Source of the DNA: Sphingopyxis terrae subsp. terrae NBRC 15098
GTDB lineage: Bacteria > Pseudomonadota > Alphaproteobacteria > Sphingomonadales > Sphingomonadaceae
Assembly (NCBI RefSeq): GCF_001610975.1
Contig: NZ_CP013342.1
Location: forward strand, 1,807,001 to 1,871,000
Direction of reading: 5' to 3'
Length of the DNA stretch: 64,000 nt
Shown: positions 16,592-25,558 of the stretch, piece by piece
Layout of the letters: the number at the start of each line of letters is the position of its first letter
Position numbering within the stretch: position 1 is the stretch's first letter
Translations under genes and position numbers: made by a program
Notes under the pieces: model-generated
The model's input: only the letters and a program-made list of their open reading frames with translations
Told to the model about the DNA's origin: nothing
The model's database searches: none

Positions 16592-17311
16592 ATGACGATG
16601 TCTATCTATCGCAGCGCGGCATTTGCGGGCCTGCTCGCGATTGTCATCTTGCCAGCGGGGTCGGTCATTGCGCCGGCGAGCGCGCAGATCGGCGGGATCG
16701 TTCATGACCCGCGCAATTATGCCCAGAATATCCTGATCGCAGCCCGCACGCTCGAGCAGATCAACAACCAGATCAAGCAGCTCCAGAACCAGGCAACCTC
16801 GCTCTTCAACGAGGCGCGCAATCTTCAAAGCCTGCCGACATCGACGCTGCGGGAGCTGCAGGACCAGGTCGATCGCACCCGCGCGCTACTCGGCGAAGCT
16901 GAGCGCATCGCCTTCGATGTCGGCGATATCCAGAACGCTTTCGGCGCGCGCTACAAGGGCTCGGCGCTTTCAGGACCGCAGGCGGCGATGGTCGCCAATG
17001 CGGAGGCTCGCTGGGCCGACAGCGTCGCCGCCTTCCAGGATGCGATGAAAGTGCAGGCGGGCGTCGTCACCAATATGGGCGCCGCGCGCCAGTCGATCGG
17101 GACCCTGGTCACCGCGAGCCAGTCGGCGACCGGTGCGCTCCAGGCGGCGCAAGCGGGCAACCAGCTGCTCGCGCTCCAGTCGCAGCAGCTCGGCGATCTC
17201 GCCGCCGCAATCGCGGCACAGGGGCGCGCCGAAATGCTGGATGCCGCGCGCGCTGCGGCCGCGGAGGCCGAAGGCCGCGAACGCTTCCGCCGCTTTCGCA
17301 AGGGCCATTGA
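16592..17311 (+). CDS. trbJ: TrbJ, periplasmic mating-pair protein (VirB5 family)
   Basis: 239 residues with a signal peptide (hydrophobic core at about 8-25, cleavage near ASAQ). The mature part is strongly helical and coiled, typical of TrbJ: DPRNYAQNILIAARTLEQINNQIKQLQ near the N-terminus and long Gln/Ala-rich helices after it. The family contributes to pilus tip or channel assembly and, in RP4, to pair formation. It sits between trbE and trbK, as in the standard order. Confidence 0.93.
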   Translation: MTMSIYRSAAFAGLLAIVILPAGSVIAPASAQIGGIVHDPRNYAQNILIAARTLEQINNQIKQLQNQATSLFNEARNLQSLPTSTLRELQDQVDRTRALLGEAERIAFDVGDIQNAFGARYKGSALSGPQAAMVANAEARWADSVAAFQDAMKVQAGVVTNMGAARQSIGTLVTASQSATGALQAAQAGNQLLALQSQQLGDLAAAIAAQGRAEMLDAARAAAAEAEGRERFRRFRKGH

Positions 17312-17312
17312 G

Positions 17313-17567
17313 ATGGGCCGGGCGGGCAGGCTCATCGCCGGAGCAATCGCCGGCGGCATGGCGCTGGGGCTCGCGCTTCTGGCTGCGCTCGGTCCACCCG
17401 CGCCCCGTGCGTCCGTTCCCCCGCAGATCTCCGCAGCGGACGCACGGCCGGGTCTTGGCGTGACGCTGCGCCGCTGCCGCACCGTCACGGTCGCCGACGA
17501 CGCATGCGAGGCAGCATGGGAAGCCAAGCGGCGCCACTTCTTCGGCCAGGAAAGGCGTGCGCGATGA
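17313..17567 (+). CDS. trbK: TrbK-alt, putative entry-exclusion protein
   Basis: 84 residues: an N-terminal hydrophobic segment (LIAGAIAGGMALGLALLAAL), then a short polar domain with two Cys (RRCRTV...DDACEAAW) that resembles the TrbK-alt family found at this position in alphaproteobacterial elements. RP4 TrbK is a lipoprotein that stops redundant mating; here no clear lipobox is seen. It starts 2 bp after trbJ and its stop overlaps the trbL start. Confidence 0.8.
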   Translation: MGRAGRLIAGAIAGGMALGLALLAALGPPAPRASVPPQISAADARPGLGVTLRRCRTVTVADDACEAAWEAKRRHFFGQERRAR

Positions 17568-18796
17568 ACGATACCGGGGTCATCGACCAGTTTCTGTCGG
17601 TCTTTTCCACTTACATCGACAGCGGCTTCGGCCTGCTGGGCGGCGAGGTCGGCTTCCTCTCCTCGACACTGATCGTCATCGATGTGACGATCGCCGCGCT
17701 GTTCTGGGCATGGGGCGCCGACGAGGATGTCCTCCAGCGCCTCGTCAAGAAGACGCTCTACATCGGCGTCTTCGCTTTCATCATCGGCAACTTCCAGAGC
17801 CTGGCGACGATCATGCTCGAAAGCTTTGCAGGCCTTGGTCTCAAGGCGAGCGGCGGGGCGATGGCGATCGGCGACTTCATGCGCCCCGGCGTCGTCGCTG
17901 CCACGGGGCTCGACGCGGCCCAGCCCTTGCTCGACGCAACCGCCGATCTTCTGGGACCGGTCGGGCTCTTCACCAATTTCGTCCAGATCATGATCCTGCT
18001 CGTCGCTTGGGTGATCGTCGTTCTCGCCTTCTTCATTCTCGCGGTGCAGGTCTTCGTCACCATATTGGAATTCAAGCTCGTCTCCCTCGCGGGCTTCGTG
18101 CTCATCCCCTTCGCCTTCTTCGGGCGCACCGCCTTCATGGCCGAGCGGGTGCTCGGACATATCATTTCCTCGGGGATCAAGGTGCTCGTGCTTGCGGTGA
18201 TCACCGGCATCGGGACGAAGCTATTCGATCGTTTCCTCAACGCAGGCATCGGGCCCGAGCCCGACATCGAGCAGGCGATGGCGCTCGCGCTCGGGGCGCT
18301 GACGCTCCTCGGGCTCGGCATTTTCGGCCCCGGCATTGCCAATGGCATCGTCGCAGGCGGACCGCAGCTCGGCGCCGGCGCAGCGGCAGCGACCACCGTC
18401 GGGGCGGGCGCGACCCTTGCCGCGGGTGCTGCCGGCGCGACGCTGGCGGGCGGCGCAGCCGCAGCGGCGGCGCGGAGTGCGGCTGCTGCGGGCGCTCGAG
18501 GTGCCGGAAGCGCCTCGGTCGCCTATGCGGCGGGAACGGAAGGAAAGCGCGGGGCGAGGGCAATCGGGTCCGGCCTTGCCAATGTTGCCGGCACCGCCGC
18601 GAGCCGCGCCAGCTCGCCGCGACCCGGCACGTCGGACAAGACCAGCGCGAGCGGCGCCGACGCACCGCCTGCATGGGCGGCCGCGATGCGCCGCCGCCAG
18701 ATGGTGGCGCAGGGCGCCACCCTCGCGGCGCACAGTCTGAAGGGCGGGGACAGCCACGGCGGCGGCGCGGTCCCCGACATCAGCGAAAAGGACTGA
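17564..18796 (+). CDS. trbL: TrbL, polytopic mating-channel protein (VirB6 family)
   Basis: 410 residues. The N-terminal two thirds hold five to six membrane helices (for example TLIVIDVTIAALFWAWG, LLVAWVIVVLAFFILAVQVF, LVSLAGFVLIPFAFFG). The C-terminal third is Ala/Gly-rich low-complexity sequence with a charged end (PPAWAAAMRRRQMVAQGA), as in most TrbL proteins. VirB6/TrbL forms part of the inner-membrane DNA path. The start overlaps the trbK stop by 3 bp. The Ala/Gly region is encoded by very GC-rich repetitive DNA that could be length-variable. Confidence 0.93.
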   Translation: MNDTGVIDQFLSVFSTYIDSGFGLLGGEVGFLSSTLIVIDVTIAALFWAWGADEDVLQRLVKKTLYIGVFAFIIGNFQSLATIMLESFAGLGLKASGGAMAIGDFMRPGVVAATGLDAAQPLLDATADLLGPVGLFTNFVQIMILLVAWVIVVLAFFILAVQVFVTILEFKLVSLAGFVLIPFAFFGRTAFMAERVLGHIISSGIKVLVLAVITGIGTKLFDRFLNAGIGPEPDIEQAMALALGALTLLGLGIFGPGIANGIVAGGPQLGAGAAAATTVGAGATLAAGAAGATLAGGAAAAAARSAAAAGARGAGSASVAYAAGTEGKRGARAIGSGLANVAGTAASRASSPRPGTSDKTSASGADAPPAWAAAMRRRQMVAQGATLAAHSLKGGDSHGGGAVPDISEKD

Positions 18797-18802
18797 TCGA
18801 TC

Positions 18803-19486
18803 ATGTTCAAGAGACCGCATAATCATTACGGCCGCGCCCCCGAGCCGGTCACCCCCTACCAGCGCGCGGCGCAGGTCTGGGACGAGAGGATCGGCTCGGC
18901 GCGCGTCCAGGCGAAAAATTGGCGGCTGGCCTTCTTTGGCTGTCTCGCCTTGTCGGGCGGCCTTGCCGCAGGACTTGTCTGGCAGTCGGCGCGCGGGACG
19001 GTCACCCCCTGGGTGGTCGAGGTGGACAAGTTTGGCGAAGCGAGGGCGATTGCCCCAGCCGACGCCGACTGGACGCCGGCGGACTCGCAGATCGCCTTTC
19101 ACCTCGCGCGCTTCATCGAGCATGTGCGCAGCATTCCCGCCGATCCGGTGGTTCTGCGCAAACACTGGCTTTCCGCTTATGATTTCACGAGTGCGACCGG
19201 GGCGCAGGCACTCAATGATTACGCCCGCAACAATGATCCGTTCGCCGAGGTCGGCAAGCTCCAGGTCTCGGTCGATGTCTCGAGCGTGATCCGCGCGTCG
19301 AAGAACAGCTTCCGCATCGCCTGGTCCGAACGCCGCTATCAGGACGGCAGCCTCGTCGAGACCTCGCGATGGTCAGCGATCCTGACCGTGACCCTGACGC
19401 CCCCGCGCACGCCAGAGGCGCTGCGCCGCAACCCCGTCGGAGTCTTCGTGTCCGCTATTTCATGGTCCAAGGAGCTTGATCAATGA
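18803..19486 (+). CDS. trbF: TrbF, mating-channel protein (VirB8 family)
   Basis: 227 residues: a short cytoplasmic N-terminus (NHYGRAPEPVTPYQRAAQVWDER), one membrane helix at about 35-57, and a periplasmic VirB8-like domain (TPWVVEVDKFGEARAI...; RKHWLSAYDFTS; the NPVGVFV end). VirB8 proteins nucleate channel assembly. trbG overlaps its end by 4 bp. Confidence 0.94.
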   Translation: MFKRPHNHYGRAPEPVTPYQRAAQVWDERIGSARVQAKNWRLAFFGCLALSGGLAAGLVWQSARGTVTPWVVEVDKFGEARAIAPADADWTPADSQIAFHLARFIEHVRSIPADPVVLRKHWLSAYDFTSATGAQALNDYARNNDPFAEVGKLQVSVDVSSVIRASKNSFRIAWSERRYQDGSLVETSRWSAILTVTLTPPRTPEALRRNPVGVFVSAISWSKELDQ

Positions 19487-20313
19487 TCAGAATTTCCGCC
19501 ATTTCGCTGGCTCTCGCGCTGGCGATCCCGACCGCTTGGGCGAGCGAGCCCGCCGACCCCCGGCAGCAGGTCGGGCGCGCCAACGCGAACGCGCGCGTGG
19601 AGCCCGACCGGCAGGCTTTCCGAAACGCGATCCAGCAATATGCATGGACCGATGGCGCGCTCTACCAGGTCTATGCCGCGCCGGGGCAGATCACCGATAT
19701 CGTGCTGCAGGAAGGCGAGCAGCTGGTCGGACCCGGGCCGGTCGCCGCGGGCGATACGGTGCGCTGGATCATCGGCGACACGGTGAGCGGCACCGGCGCG
19801 AGGCGCCGCGTTCATTTGCTCGTGAAGCCAGTGCGCTCCGACATCACGACCAACATGATCATCAACACCGACCGGCGGACCTACCATGTCGAGCTGCGCG
19901 CGACGCCGTCCGCCTATATGGCGTCGGTCTCATGGACCTATCCTGCCGACGAACTGCTGGCGGTGAAGCGCGCCGAAGCGGAGGCGGCTCGGTCTGCGCC
20001 GGTTGCTGCCGGCATCGCGCTGCCGTCGCTCAGCTTCGCCTATAAATTGTCGGGTGATCGCGTGCCGTGGCGCCCGGTACGCGTCTTCGATGACGGCCGG
20101 CAGACATTCGTCGAGTTCGGCGAGAGCATTGCGGCGGGTGACATGCCGCCGCTCTTCATCCTGGACGAAAAGGATCAGGCGGAGCTCGTCAACTACCGGG
20201 TCGAAGGCCGCTATATCGTCGTCGATCGCCTGTTCGAGCGCGCCGAGCTGCGGCTCGGCGCTGGGCGGGCCGCTAAATCCGTTCGCATCAAGCGCGGACG
20301 GAGCGCGTCATGA
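19483..20313 (+). CDS. trbG: TrbG, outer-membrane core protein (VirB9 family)
   Basis: 276 residues with a cleavable signal (AIPTAWASEP). It shows the VirB9/CagX pattern: a periplasmic N-terminal part (QQYAWTDGALYQVYAAPGQITDIVLQEGE), a WIIGDTVSG segment, then the C-terminal domain (YKLSGDRVPWRPVRVFDDGRQTFVEF; DRLFERAELRLG). With VirB10/TrbI it forms the core complex spanning the periplasm. It overlaps trbF and trbI by 4 bp each. Confidence 0.95.
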   Translation: MIRISAISLALALAIPTAWASEPADPRQQVGRANANARVEPDRQAFRNAIQQYAWTDGALYQVYAAPGQITDIVLQEGEQLVGPGPVAAGDTVRWIIGDTVSGTGARRRVHLLVKPVRSDITTNMIINTDRRTYHVELRATPSAYMASVSWTYPADELLAVKRAEAEAARSAPVAAGIALPSLSFAYKLSGDRVPWRPVRVFDDGRQTFVEFGESIAAGDMPPLFILDEKDQAELVNYRVEGRYIVVDRLFERAELRLGAGRAAKSVRIKRGRSAS

Positions 20314-21485
20314 CCGGCAGCCAGCGGCAGATCCCGGCGGCGGACTTGCCAGATCCAGACCCCGCTGCCGCCGAACCCTTTCGGCTTGCCGCCGACCCGC
20401 CGCGCGTCATGCGCCTGTCGCGAAAGGCGCTGGTGATCGCGGGCGGCGCGGCGGGCGTCGCGATTGGCGGCGCGCTTCTCTACGCGCTTAGGCCGACCGC
20501 ACATGAGACGCCGGAAAATCTTTACGATGCGGCGGCCAGCAGCCGCTCCGAGACCGTAACCGGGGCGCCGAAGGATTATACTGTCATGCCGAAGCTCGGG
20601 CCTCATCTGTCCGGCGATCTCGGGCGGCCGATCATATCGGCGCAGCGCGATGGAAAGTCGCTACCCGAGCCGGCGACCGGACCGGTAGAGCCGCCTCCCG
20701 ATGCAGGTCAGCAGGCGCTTCAGCGGGCACAGCAAGAACGAGAGACGGCGCGGTCGAGTCGTCTTTTCGGCGCTGCGACGGGGACTTCGGCTCCCGTGCG
20801 TGGATCGACGGGGCGCGCGGAACCGGACGTTCCATCCATGGCGTCCGCGGGAAGAACCGGGTTCCTTGCGCCGCGCGCGGAACATGCCGAAAGTGCTGAG
20901 CGGATCCGCACCCCGGCTTCGCCTTATATATTGCAGGCGGGCAGCATCATTCCGGCCGCATTGATCACCGGCATCCATTCGGATCTGCCGGGTCAGATCA
21001 CCGCGCAGGTTACCCAGAACATCTTCGATAGCCCGACGGGACGCCATCTGCTCATCCCGCAGGGGGCGAGGCTAATCGGCACCTATGACACCGAGGTCGC
21101 GCCCGGCCAGAGCCGGGTCCTTCTCGCATGGGATCGGCTGATCCTTCCGGGCGGGCGCTCGATCATGCTCGATCGCCAGCCGGGCGCCGACGCGGCCGGG
21201 ATGTCGGGGCTCGCCGATCGAACCGACCATCATTGGGGCAGGATGCTGCGCGCCGCCTTCGTTTCGACCTTGCTGGGGGCTGGTGCCGAACTTGGATCGG
21301 GCCGAGATGATGAACTGGTCCGGGCGGTCCGCGAGGGCGCACAGGACAGCTTCGGCCAGACCGGGCGCAGGCTCGTCGAGCGCGAGCTCGCAATCGCGCC
21401 GACCATCCGGATACGGCCGGGCTTTGGCTTCCGCGTGATCGTGACCCGCGATCTTATGTTCGAGCCAATGGAGGAGGGTCGATGA
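20310..21485 (+). CDS. trbI: TrbI, core-complex protein (VirB10 family)
   Basis: 391 residues. A short cytoplasmic tail, a membrane helix (ALVIAGGAAGVAIGGALLYAL), a Pro/Gln-rich periplasmic linker, then the C-terminal VirB10 domain (YILQAGSIIPAALITGIHSDLPGQITAQVTQ; LLIPQGARLIGTYD; ILPGGRSIMLDRQPGADAAG; IRPGFGFRVIVTRDL). It links the inner and outer membranes and senses ATP energy in the channel. Last intact gene of the trb set; its stop overlaps a truncated gene start. Confidence 0.95.
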   Translation: MTGSQRQIPAADLPDPDPAAAEPFRLAADPPRVMRLSRKALVIAGGAAGVAIGGALLYALRPTAHETPENLYDAAASSRSETVTGAPKDYTVMPKLGPHLSGDLGRPIISAQRDGKSLPEPATGPVEPPPDAGQQALQRAQQERETARSSRLFGAATGTSAPVRGSTGRAEPDVPSMASAGRTGFLAPRAEHAESAERIRTPASPYILQAGSIIPAALITGIHSDLPGQITAQVTQNIFDSPTGRHLLIPQGARLIGTYDTEVAPGQSRVLLAWDRLILPGGRSIMLDRQPGADAAGMSGLADRTDHHWGRMLRAAFVSTLLGAGAELGSGRDDELVRAVREGAQDSFGQTGRRLVERELAIAPTIRIRPGFGFRVIVTRDLMFEPMEEGR

Positions 21486-21661
21486 GGCGGCTGCGGCTCG
21501 GCTCCGTCGCCGCGGAAAGGCCGTTGAGGCTTTCGGATCTGCAGTCGGCCCGATCCAAAATTAATTTGAGTGTGAAAAATCGCCTGTTTCGGGCATCGAC
21601 GATGCGATCGAGGCTTCGGAATGGGCGGGATGGCTGGCGAACAAAAGATTCTGATCGTTGA
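21482..21661 (+). pseudogene. Truncated DUF2274-like gene at the end of the trb operon
   Basis: The ATG overlaps the trbI stop (ATGA). The first 18 residues (MRRLRLGSVAAERPLRLS) resemble the start of DUF2274 proteins, which usually follow trbI in these elements. The rest, to the stop at 21661, does not look like that family and runs into the next gene in another frame. This suggests the gene was cut near 21535 and joined to unrelated DNA. Confidence 0.55.
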
Positions 21662-22247
21662 CGATCACCAGATCACGCAGGCCGGTTTGAGGATGCTATT
21701 TCAGGCCTATCCCGAATATATCGTCGTGGGTGCCCTCGATCGCGGCGCTACGGTGGCGGCCTTCGTCCAGTCGCAGCCAGTCGATCTGGTCATCCTGGAC
21801 CTCAACATACCCGATGTGAAAGGCATCAACATCCTTGCTGAGATCGTTGGTTCGCGCGACATGACGGTGATCATCCTGACGGGCGAAAGTGCTTATGGCG
21901 AGGTAGAATATGCGCTGAAACTCGGCGCTCGGGCCGTGGTGAGCAAAGCGGATCCGGCCGAAGAAGTCATCGCTGCTTGCGAGGCGGCGCTCGCAGGCGA
22001 GCTCTATATTTCTCCGCACATGCGGGACGCGCTCGGTCGCTATCGCCAGCCCCCCGTCACCCTTTCTTCACGGCAAATGGCGATTCTTCACTACCTGGCC
22101 CAGGGCGAGAGCAACAAGGAAATTGCCTACCGACTGTCAATCGCGCAGCCGACTGTCTCTTTTCACATCGCCGAACTCCGGCGCAAGCTCGAGGTGGCCA
22201 ACAACCGCAAGATCGTCGAACGCGCGCAGGAGCTAAACATTCTCTGA
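21621..22247 (+). CDS. NarL/FixJ-type response regulator
   Basis: 208 residues. The receiver domain (about 8-122) has the acidic pair in VDDHQ, phospho-acceptor Asp60 in ILDLNIPD, the Thr in ILTGES and Lys in VSKADP. A LuxR-type HTH follows at about 145-208 (LSSRQMAILHYLAQGESNKEIAYRLSIAQPTVSFHIAELRRKL). The start at 21621 has a GAGG site 7 bases upstream; ATG 21630 is an alternative. It is convergent with, and overlaps by 15 bp, the sensor-kinase gene on the other strand, its probable partner. That kinase is split by an IS, so the regulator may have lost its signal. Confidence 0.9.
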   Translation: MGGMAGEQKILIVDDHQITQAGLRMLFQAYPEYIVVGALDRGATVAAFVQSQPVDLVILDLNIPDVKGINILAEIVGSRDMTVIILTGESAYGEVEYALKLGARAVVSKADPAEEVIAACEAALAGELYISPHMRDALGRYRQPPVTLSSRQMAILHYLAQGESNKEIAYRLSIAQPTVSFHIAELRRKLEVANNRKIVERAQELNIL

Positions 22248-24237
22248 TCTCGCTGCAAAAACGGGGTGGCCAAGCAACTCGCGGCAAATTGGCTTGATGA
22301 TCATCAAGCCGACCTGATTTCTCAGCCGGCTGCGCGTGACCGTTGTGTCGTCATAGCTCAAGGCGATTATCTGCCGCTTCGCGACGGTCGAGCCGGCCAG
22401 TCCGGTTTCGAACGCTGCGCGCTGGTCAAAGTCGAGAAGTTGCCAGTCTGGAAGGCCTGCCTGGATCGTCTCTGCGTCGCACGGCGTCACCTCCGGCCAA
22501 GCGCAGGGCAGAAGAATTCGGATAAGGGTTCCGCTCGAATCCGAAGACAGGATTTCCAGCGAACCCGACAGACGTTCGATGAGCCGCTTGGCGGACCGAA
22601 ATCCCGAGCCGGTGCCGCCCACATCTGCATGCCCGCGCAGCCGCCCCGTGTCGTCGCCGTTCAGCGCGTGCATGATCGCCGGGGACATGCCCCGGCCGCT
22701 GTCGCGGATATGGATTGCCGCGCCGCTCGCTCCCGTACCGATAGTCAGGCTGGCGCCACCGCGCTCGGTATAATGATAGCAATTGCTGAGCAGGTTTGCC
22801 AGCGCGCGCATCAGCAGAGGCTTGTCGGACACTAGGGTCACCTCTCCTTCGACTTGAACGGTCAGTGTCAGCTTTTTGCCCGCGAAGGGGGTGCGGAACA
22901 TCATGGCCAGCGGCTCGACGAGCGCCTGCGCCCGAAAGCTTGACAGCGCGAGGAAGTCGGTGTCGTCCCCGACGATATTGGCGCCCGAGATCGTCGTCGA
23001 GACGATCTCGTTCAGATAGTCGGCAGAGCTTTGCAGCATGGCCGTCAATTCGCCATGCGCACTCGCGCCATCGCCGCGCTTCAGCACGCCGATCGCGCTG
23101 TTGAGCGCGAGGATTACCTGGCGGCTGTCATGCCCCGAGGCGTGCAAAAGAGCGTTCTGGCTGTTGACCGTCTCAAGCGCGAAGGCTTTTTCCTTGGCCA
23201 GTCGCGCCGCTTGCTCGCTAATCGCCACGCGTTCTTCCATCGAGCGAGCATAGTTGGAGTCAGCCTCTAGCTTGTCGCCTTGAATCTTCTTGAGATTGAG
23301 CCCGAGAGCAAGTGTTACCATCAGCGATTCGAAGAGCCCCACGGGCCCCGAAAGATGCCAGTTGATCGGTAGCCACGAGAAAATCCCCATCGAAGCCACG
23401 GCGGCATAGATGATGAAAGCGGCAAGGCTGCCCCAGCCGACAAACAGCGGCCAGAGCTGACGCCCCAGTTGCTTCATGGCGGCAAAACCAATGAAGGGCA
23501 GGAACAACGCCACCGCAACCGCGACAAACCAGCCGCCGATGTGGAGAGCACTGCGCAGGCCCGGTGGATAGAGCCAAAGCCCGGGCTGGAGCAGCATGAT
23601 CGCAAGCGCCGCGCCGATCAGGGTGCGAAGCACAAGATCGCGCTTCGGAAAGCGTTGCCGGGTGCCGACGAAGCTGCGGCCGAACTGAGCCATGGCGGCA
23701 GCGAAGCCGCATTTGAAGATCTCCTCGATGGCGACCCCGAGGAGCGGGGCGTCGGCGAGGAAGAAGATGGTGAAATAGCCCTCCGAATGGACGGTGTTGA
23801 GGGCGAAAAAGGCCTGCGCGATCGCGAGCCAGATGAATTCGCGGTGACCGGTGATCGAGAAGAAGAGAAAATTGAGCAGGATCAGCACGACAACCGCTAT
23901 CACGACGCCCGACACCATTGCGATATTTTCGCGTCTCGCCTTGAAGAAGCTGCCGTAGGTTTCGATCCTCAGCGGCATGTAGGTCGAGTTTTCGGACAGA
24001 AAGTCGATGACGAGGATTTTCTCCTGGCCCGGATCGAGCACCAATTCGCTGCTGAACGCCTGATAGGTTCGCAGGTTGCGGCTCGCTGAAGCGGCGTCGG
24101 CACCATCGACAGTCAGATCGAAGCGTCCGTCCTGAACCTCGTAGAGCCGAAAATATTTGAGCGAACCGCGCCCGGTCGTGAATATCCATGCCGCACTCTT
24201 GTCCCCGGCATTACGCACGCGAAGAAGGGCCGTAGTC

Positions 24238-25004
24238 TTAGGCCGTAGACTCATAAACGCGGAGCCAAAGCCGCATTGACGCAAGTTGGACCATGGCCAG
24301 GAAGTTTTCGGCGAGCTTGTCATATCGGGTGGCCACCCTACGGAAGTGCTTCAGCTTGGAGAAGAAGCGCTCGATCAGGTTGCGCTCGCGGTACAGCCAT
24401 GTGCTGAAGTACGGTTTCGACCTCCGGTTTGCCTTGGGCGGGATATTGGCGAACGCTCCTTTTCCGTGGAGAGACGCCCGAATGCGATCGGCATCATATG
24501 CCTTGTCCGCCAGCACGATCGTTCCGGCGCTGACATGATTGAGTAGTTCGTCAGCAGCTTGGCCGTCATGGCTTTGCCCGGCGGTCAGACTCAGCCGGAT
24601 CGGGAGGCCTTGCCCATCGACGACCGCGTGGATTTTGGTCGTGAGGCCGCCTCGGGAGCGACCGAGACAATGATCTCGATCCCCCTTTTTGCCGTCGCAG
24701 CCTGCTGGTGCGCCCGGATGGAAGTGCTGTCGATCATTTGAATGTCGCCATCATGCGCGGCGGTGATGGCGTCCATCATCCGATCCCACACGCCAGCTTT
24801 CCGCCATCGTATGAAGCGGTTGTAGCAAGTGGTGCGTGGACCATAGCGTTCGGGCAAGTCTCGCCACGGCGCACCGGATCGCAGCACCCAGAAGATGCCG
24901 TTCAGCACCCGCCGGTCATCAACGCGTGGCACGCCCCTGGGTTTGTTGGGCAGCAGCGGCTCGATCACGCGCCACTCGAAGTCGGTCAGGTCATATCGGC
25001 TCAT
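24238..25004 (-). CDS. IS5-family transposase, two frames joined by a -1 frameshift
   Basis: The first frame (25004 to 24591) encodes the N-terminal half: LTDFEWRVIEPLLP, GIFWVLRSGAPWRDLPERYG and the DDE-domain start MIDSTSIRAHQQAA. The second frame (to 24238) encodes GGLTTKIHAVVDGQG, LADKAYDAD and the catalytic-Glu region RNLIERFFSKLKHFRRVATRYDKL. The frames overlap at GCAAAAAGGGGG (plus-strand positions 24681-24692), a typical A-rich slip site that gives KKGDRDH in the -1 frame. This is the normal expression mode of the IS427 group. All expected catalytic regions are present, so the element may be active. The final stop codon is completed by the flanking TA. Confidence 0.85.
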
Positions 25005-25308
25005 GCCGACGCTGAATCAGAGAAACTCCCTGAGGGAAAGATCTTCCGTTCAAAAACCGTAGGCCTTTGGGTTGGCGAGTACGGTGTCGACCGTAAAATG
25101 CGGATCAGTAACTTCCACTTGCTCCAGCAGCGCGAGCATCTCCTGCCGATCTCGCCGCCTCACCGCAGCATCCCACTGACCGAGAATGCCACCATGAAAT
25201 AGCCGCTCATTGACCGTCATACCCATCAAGCTGGGATCGTGCTGCTCATCCATAAATGCAGGGTGGCACAGCCGAGCCCCAACGCCAACGTTTTATGGGT
25301 TCACGGCC
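24241..25308 (-). mobile_element. IS5-family (IS427-like) insertion sequence with a passenger gene
   Basis: Bounded by imperfect inverted repeats: left GGCCGTAGACTCATAAACG, right (reverse complement) GGCCGTGAACCCATAAAACG. It is flanked by TA on both sides, consistent with the 2-bp target duplication I recall for the IS427 group. Its total length of 1,068 bp is longer than a plain two-frame IS427 element because of an extra 67-codon gene between the transposase start and the right repeat. The outer boundaries are confirmed by exact restoration of the interrupted kinase frame. Confidence 0.85.
25050..25253 (-). CDS. Small conserved-looking protein carried inside the IS element
   Basis: 67 residues from ATG 25253, or 56 from ATG 25220 (MTVNERLF...), which fits the pattern better. 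The sequence (NERLFHGGILGQWDAAVRRRDRQEMLALLEQVEVTD ... LANPKAYGF) resembles small uncharacterised alphaproteobacterial proteins that begin MTVNERL and end NP-x-YGF. It is soluble, helical, with no signal. It lies inside the IS, on the same strand and 45 bp upstream of the transposase, so it would be transcribed with it. Function unknown. It could be a captured chromosomal gene or a regular component of this IS type. Confidence 0.65.
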   Translation of the reverse strand: MDEQHDPSLMGMTVNERLFHGGILGQWDAAVRRRDRQEMLALLEQVEVTDPHFTVDTVLANPKAYGF

Positions 25309-25558
25309 TAGTTCCCGGCGGGCCGAAATGGGTCGCCTGTCCGCGGATCGGCACGAGCGGCGAGCCGAGCAGACGGTCAAGGCCGATTGCCGCCGGATCG
25401 CCGAGATTCCTGGCATAGCGGACATATGGGGTGAGCGATGGCGCGTCCTTTTCCGCCTGCAAATCGAGAAGCGGGAGCTCGGCTGCGCGCGCTTCGGTAA
25501 ACCCGAAAGCGGCAAGCAGCGCGAGCAGGTGGAGGATGGCGCGAAATCGGTGTGGCAT

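Larger units (their letters stand above)
22233..25558 (-). pseudogene. 7TMR-DISM hybrid-type sensor histidine kinase split by an IS element
   Basis: The N-terminal piece (25558 to about 25309) has a signal peptide and the start of a 7TMR-DISM sensing domain (SLTPYVRYARNLGDPAAIGLDRLL ... HFGPP). The main piece (24240 to 22233) has the rest of that domain (LLRVRNAGD, TGRGSLKYFRLYE), seven membrane helices, a coiled coil, an H-box-like HASGHDSRQ, and an ATPase domain (NLLSNCYHY N box, DSGRGMS, GTGSGF). Removing 24241-25308 plus one TA restores ...HFGPPGTKTTALLRVRN... in frame, giving 751 residues. The family senses carbohydrates or other ligands in the periplasm. As it stands, the gene makes an 85-residue secreted fragment and a kinase lacking its N-terminus. 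Confidence 0.85.

Noticed and set aside
14114..16828. Long minus-strand frame antisense to trbE
   Set aside because: A shadow of the high-GC trbE codons; no domain, no ribosome-binding site, and it crosses two real genes.
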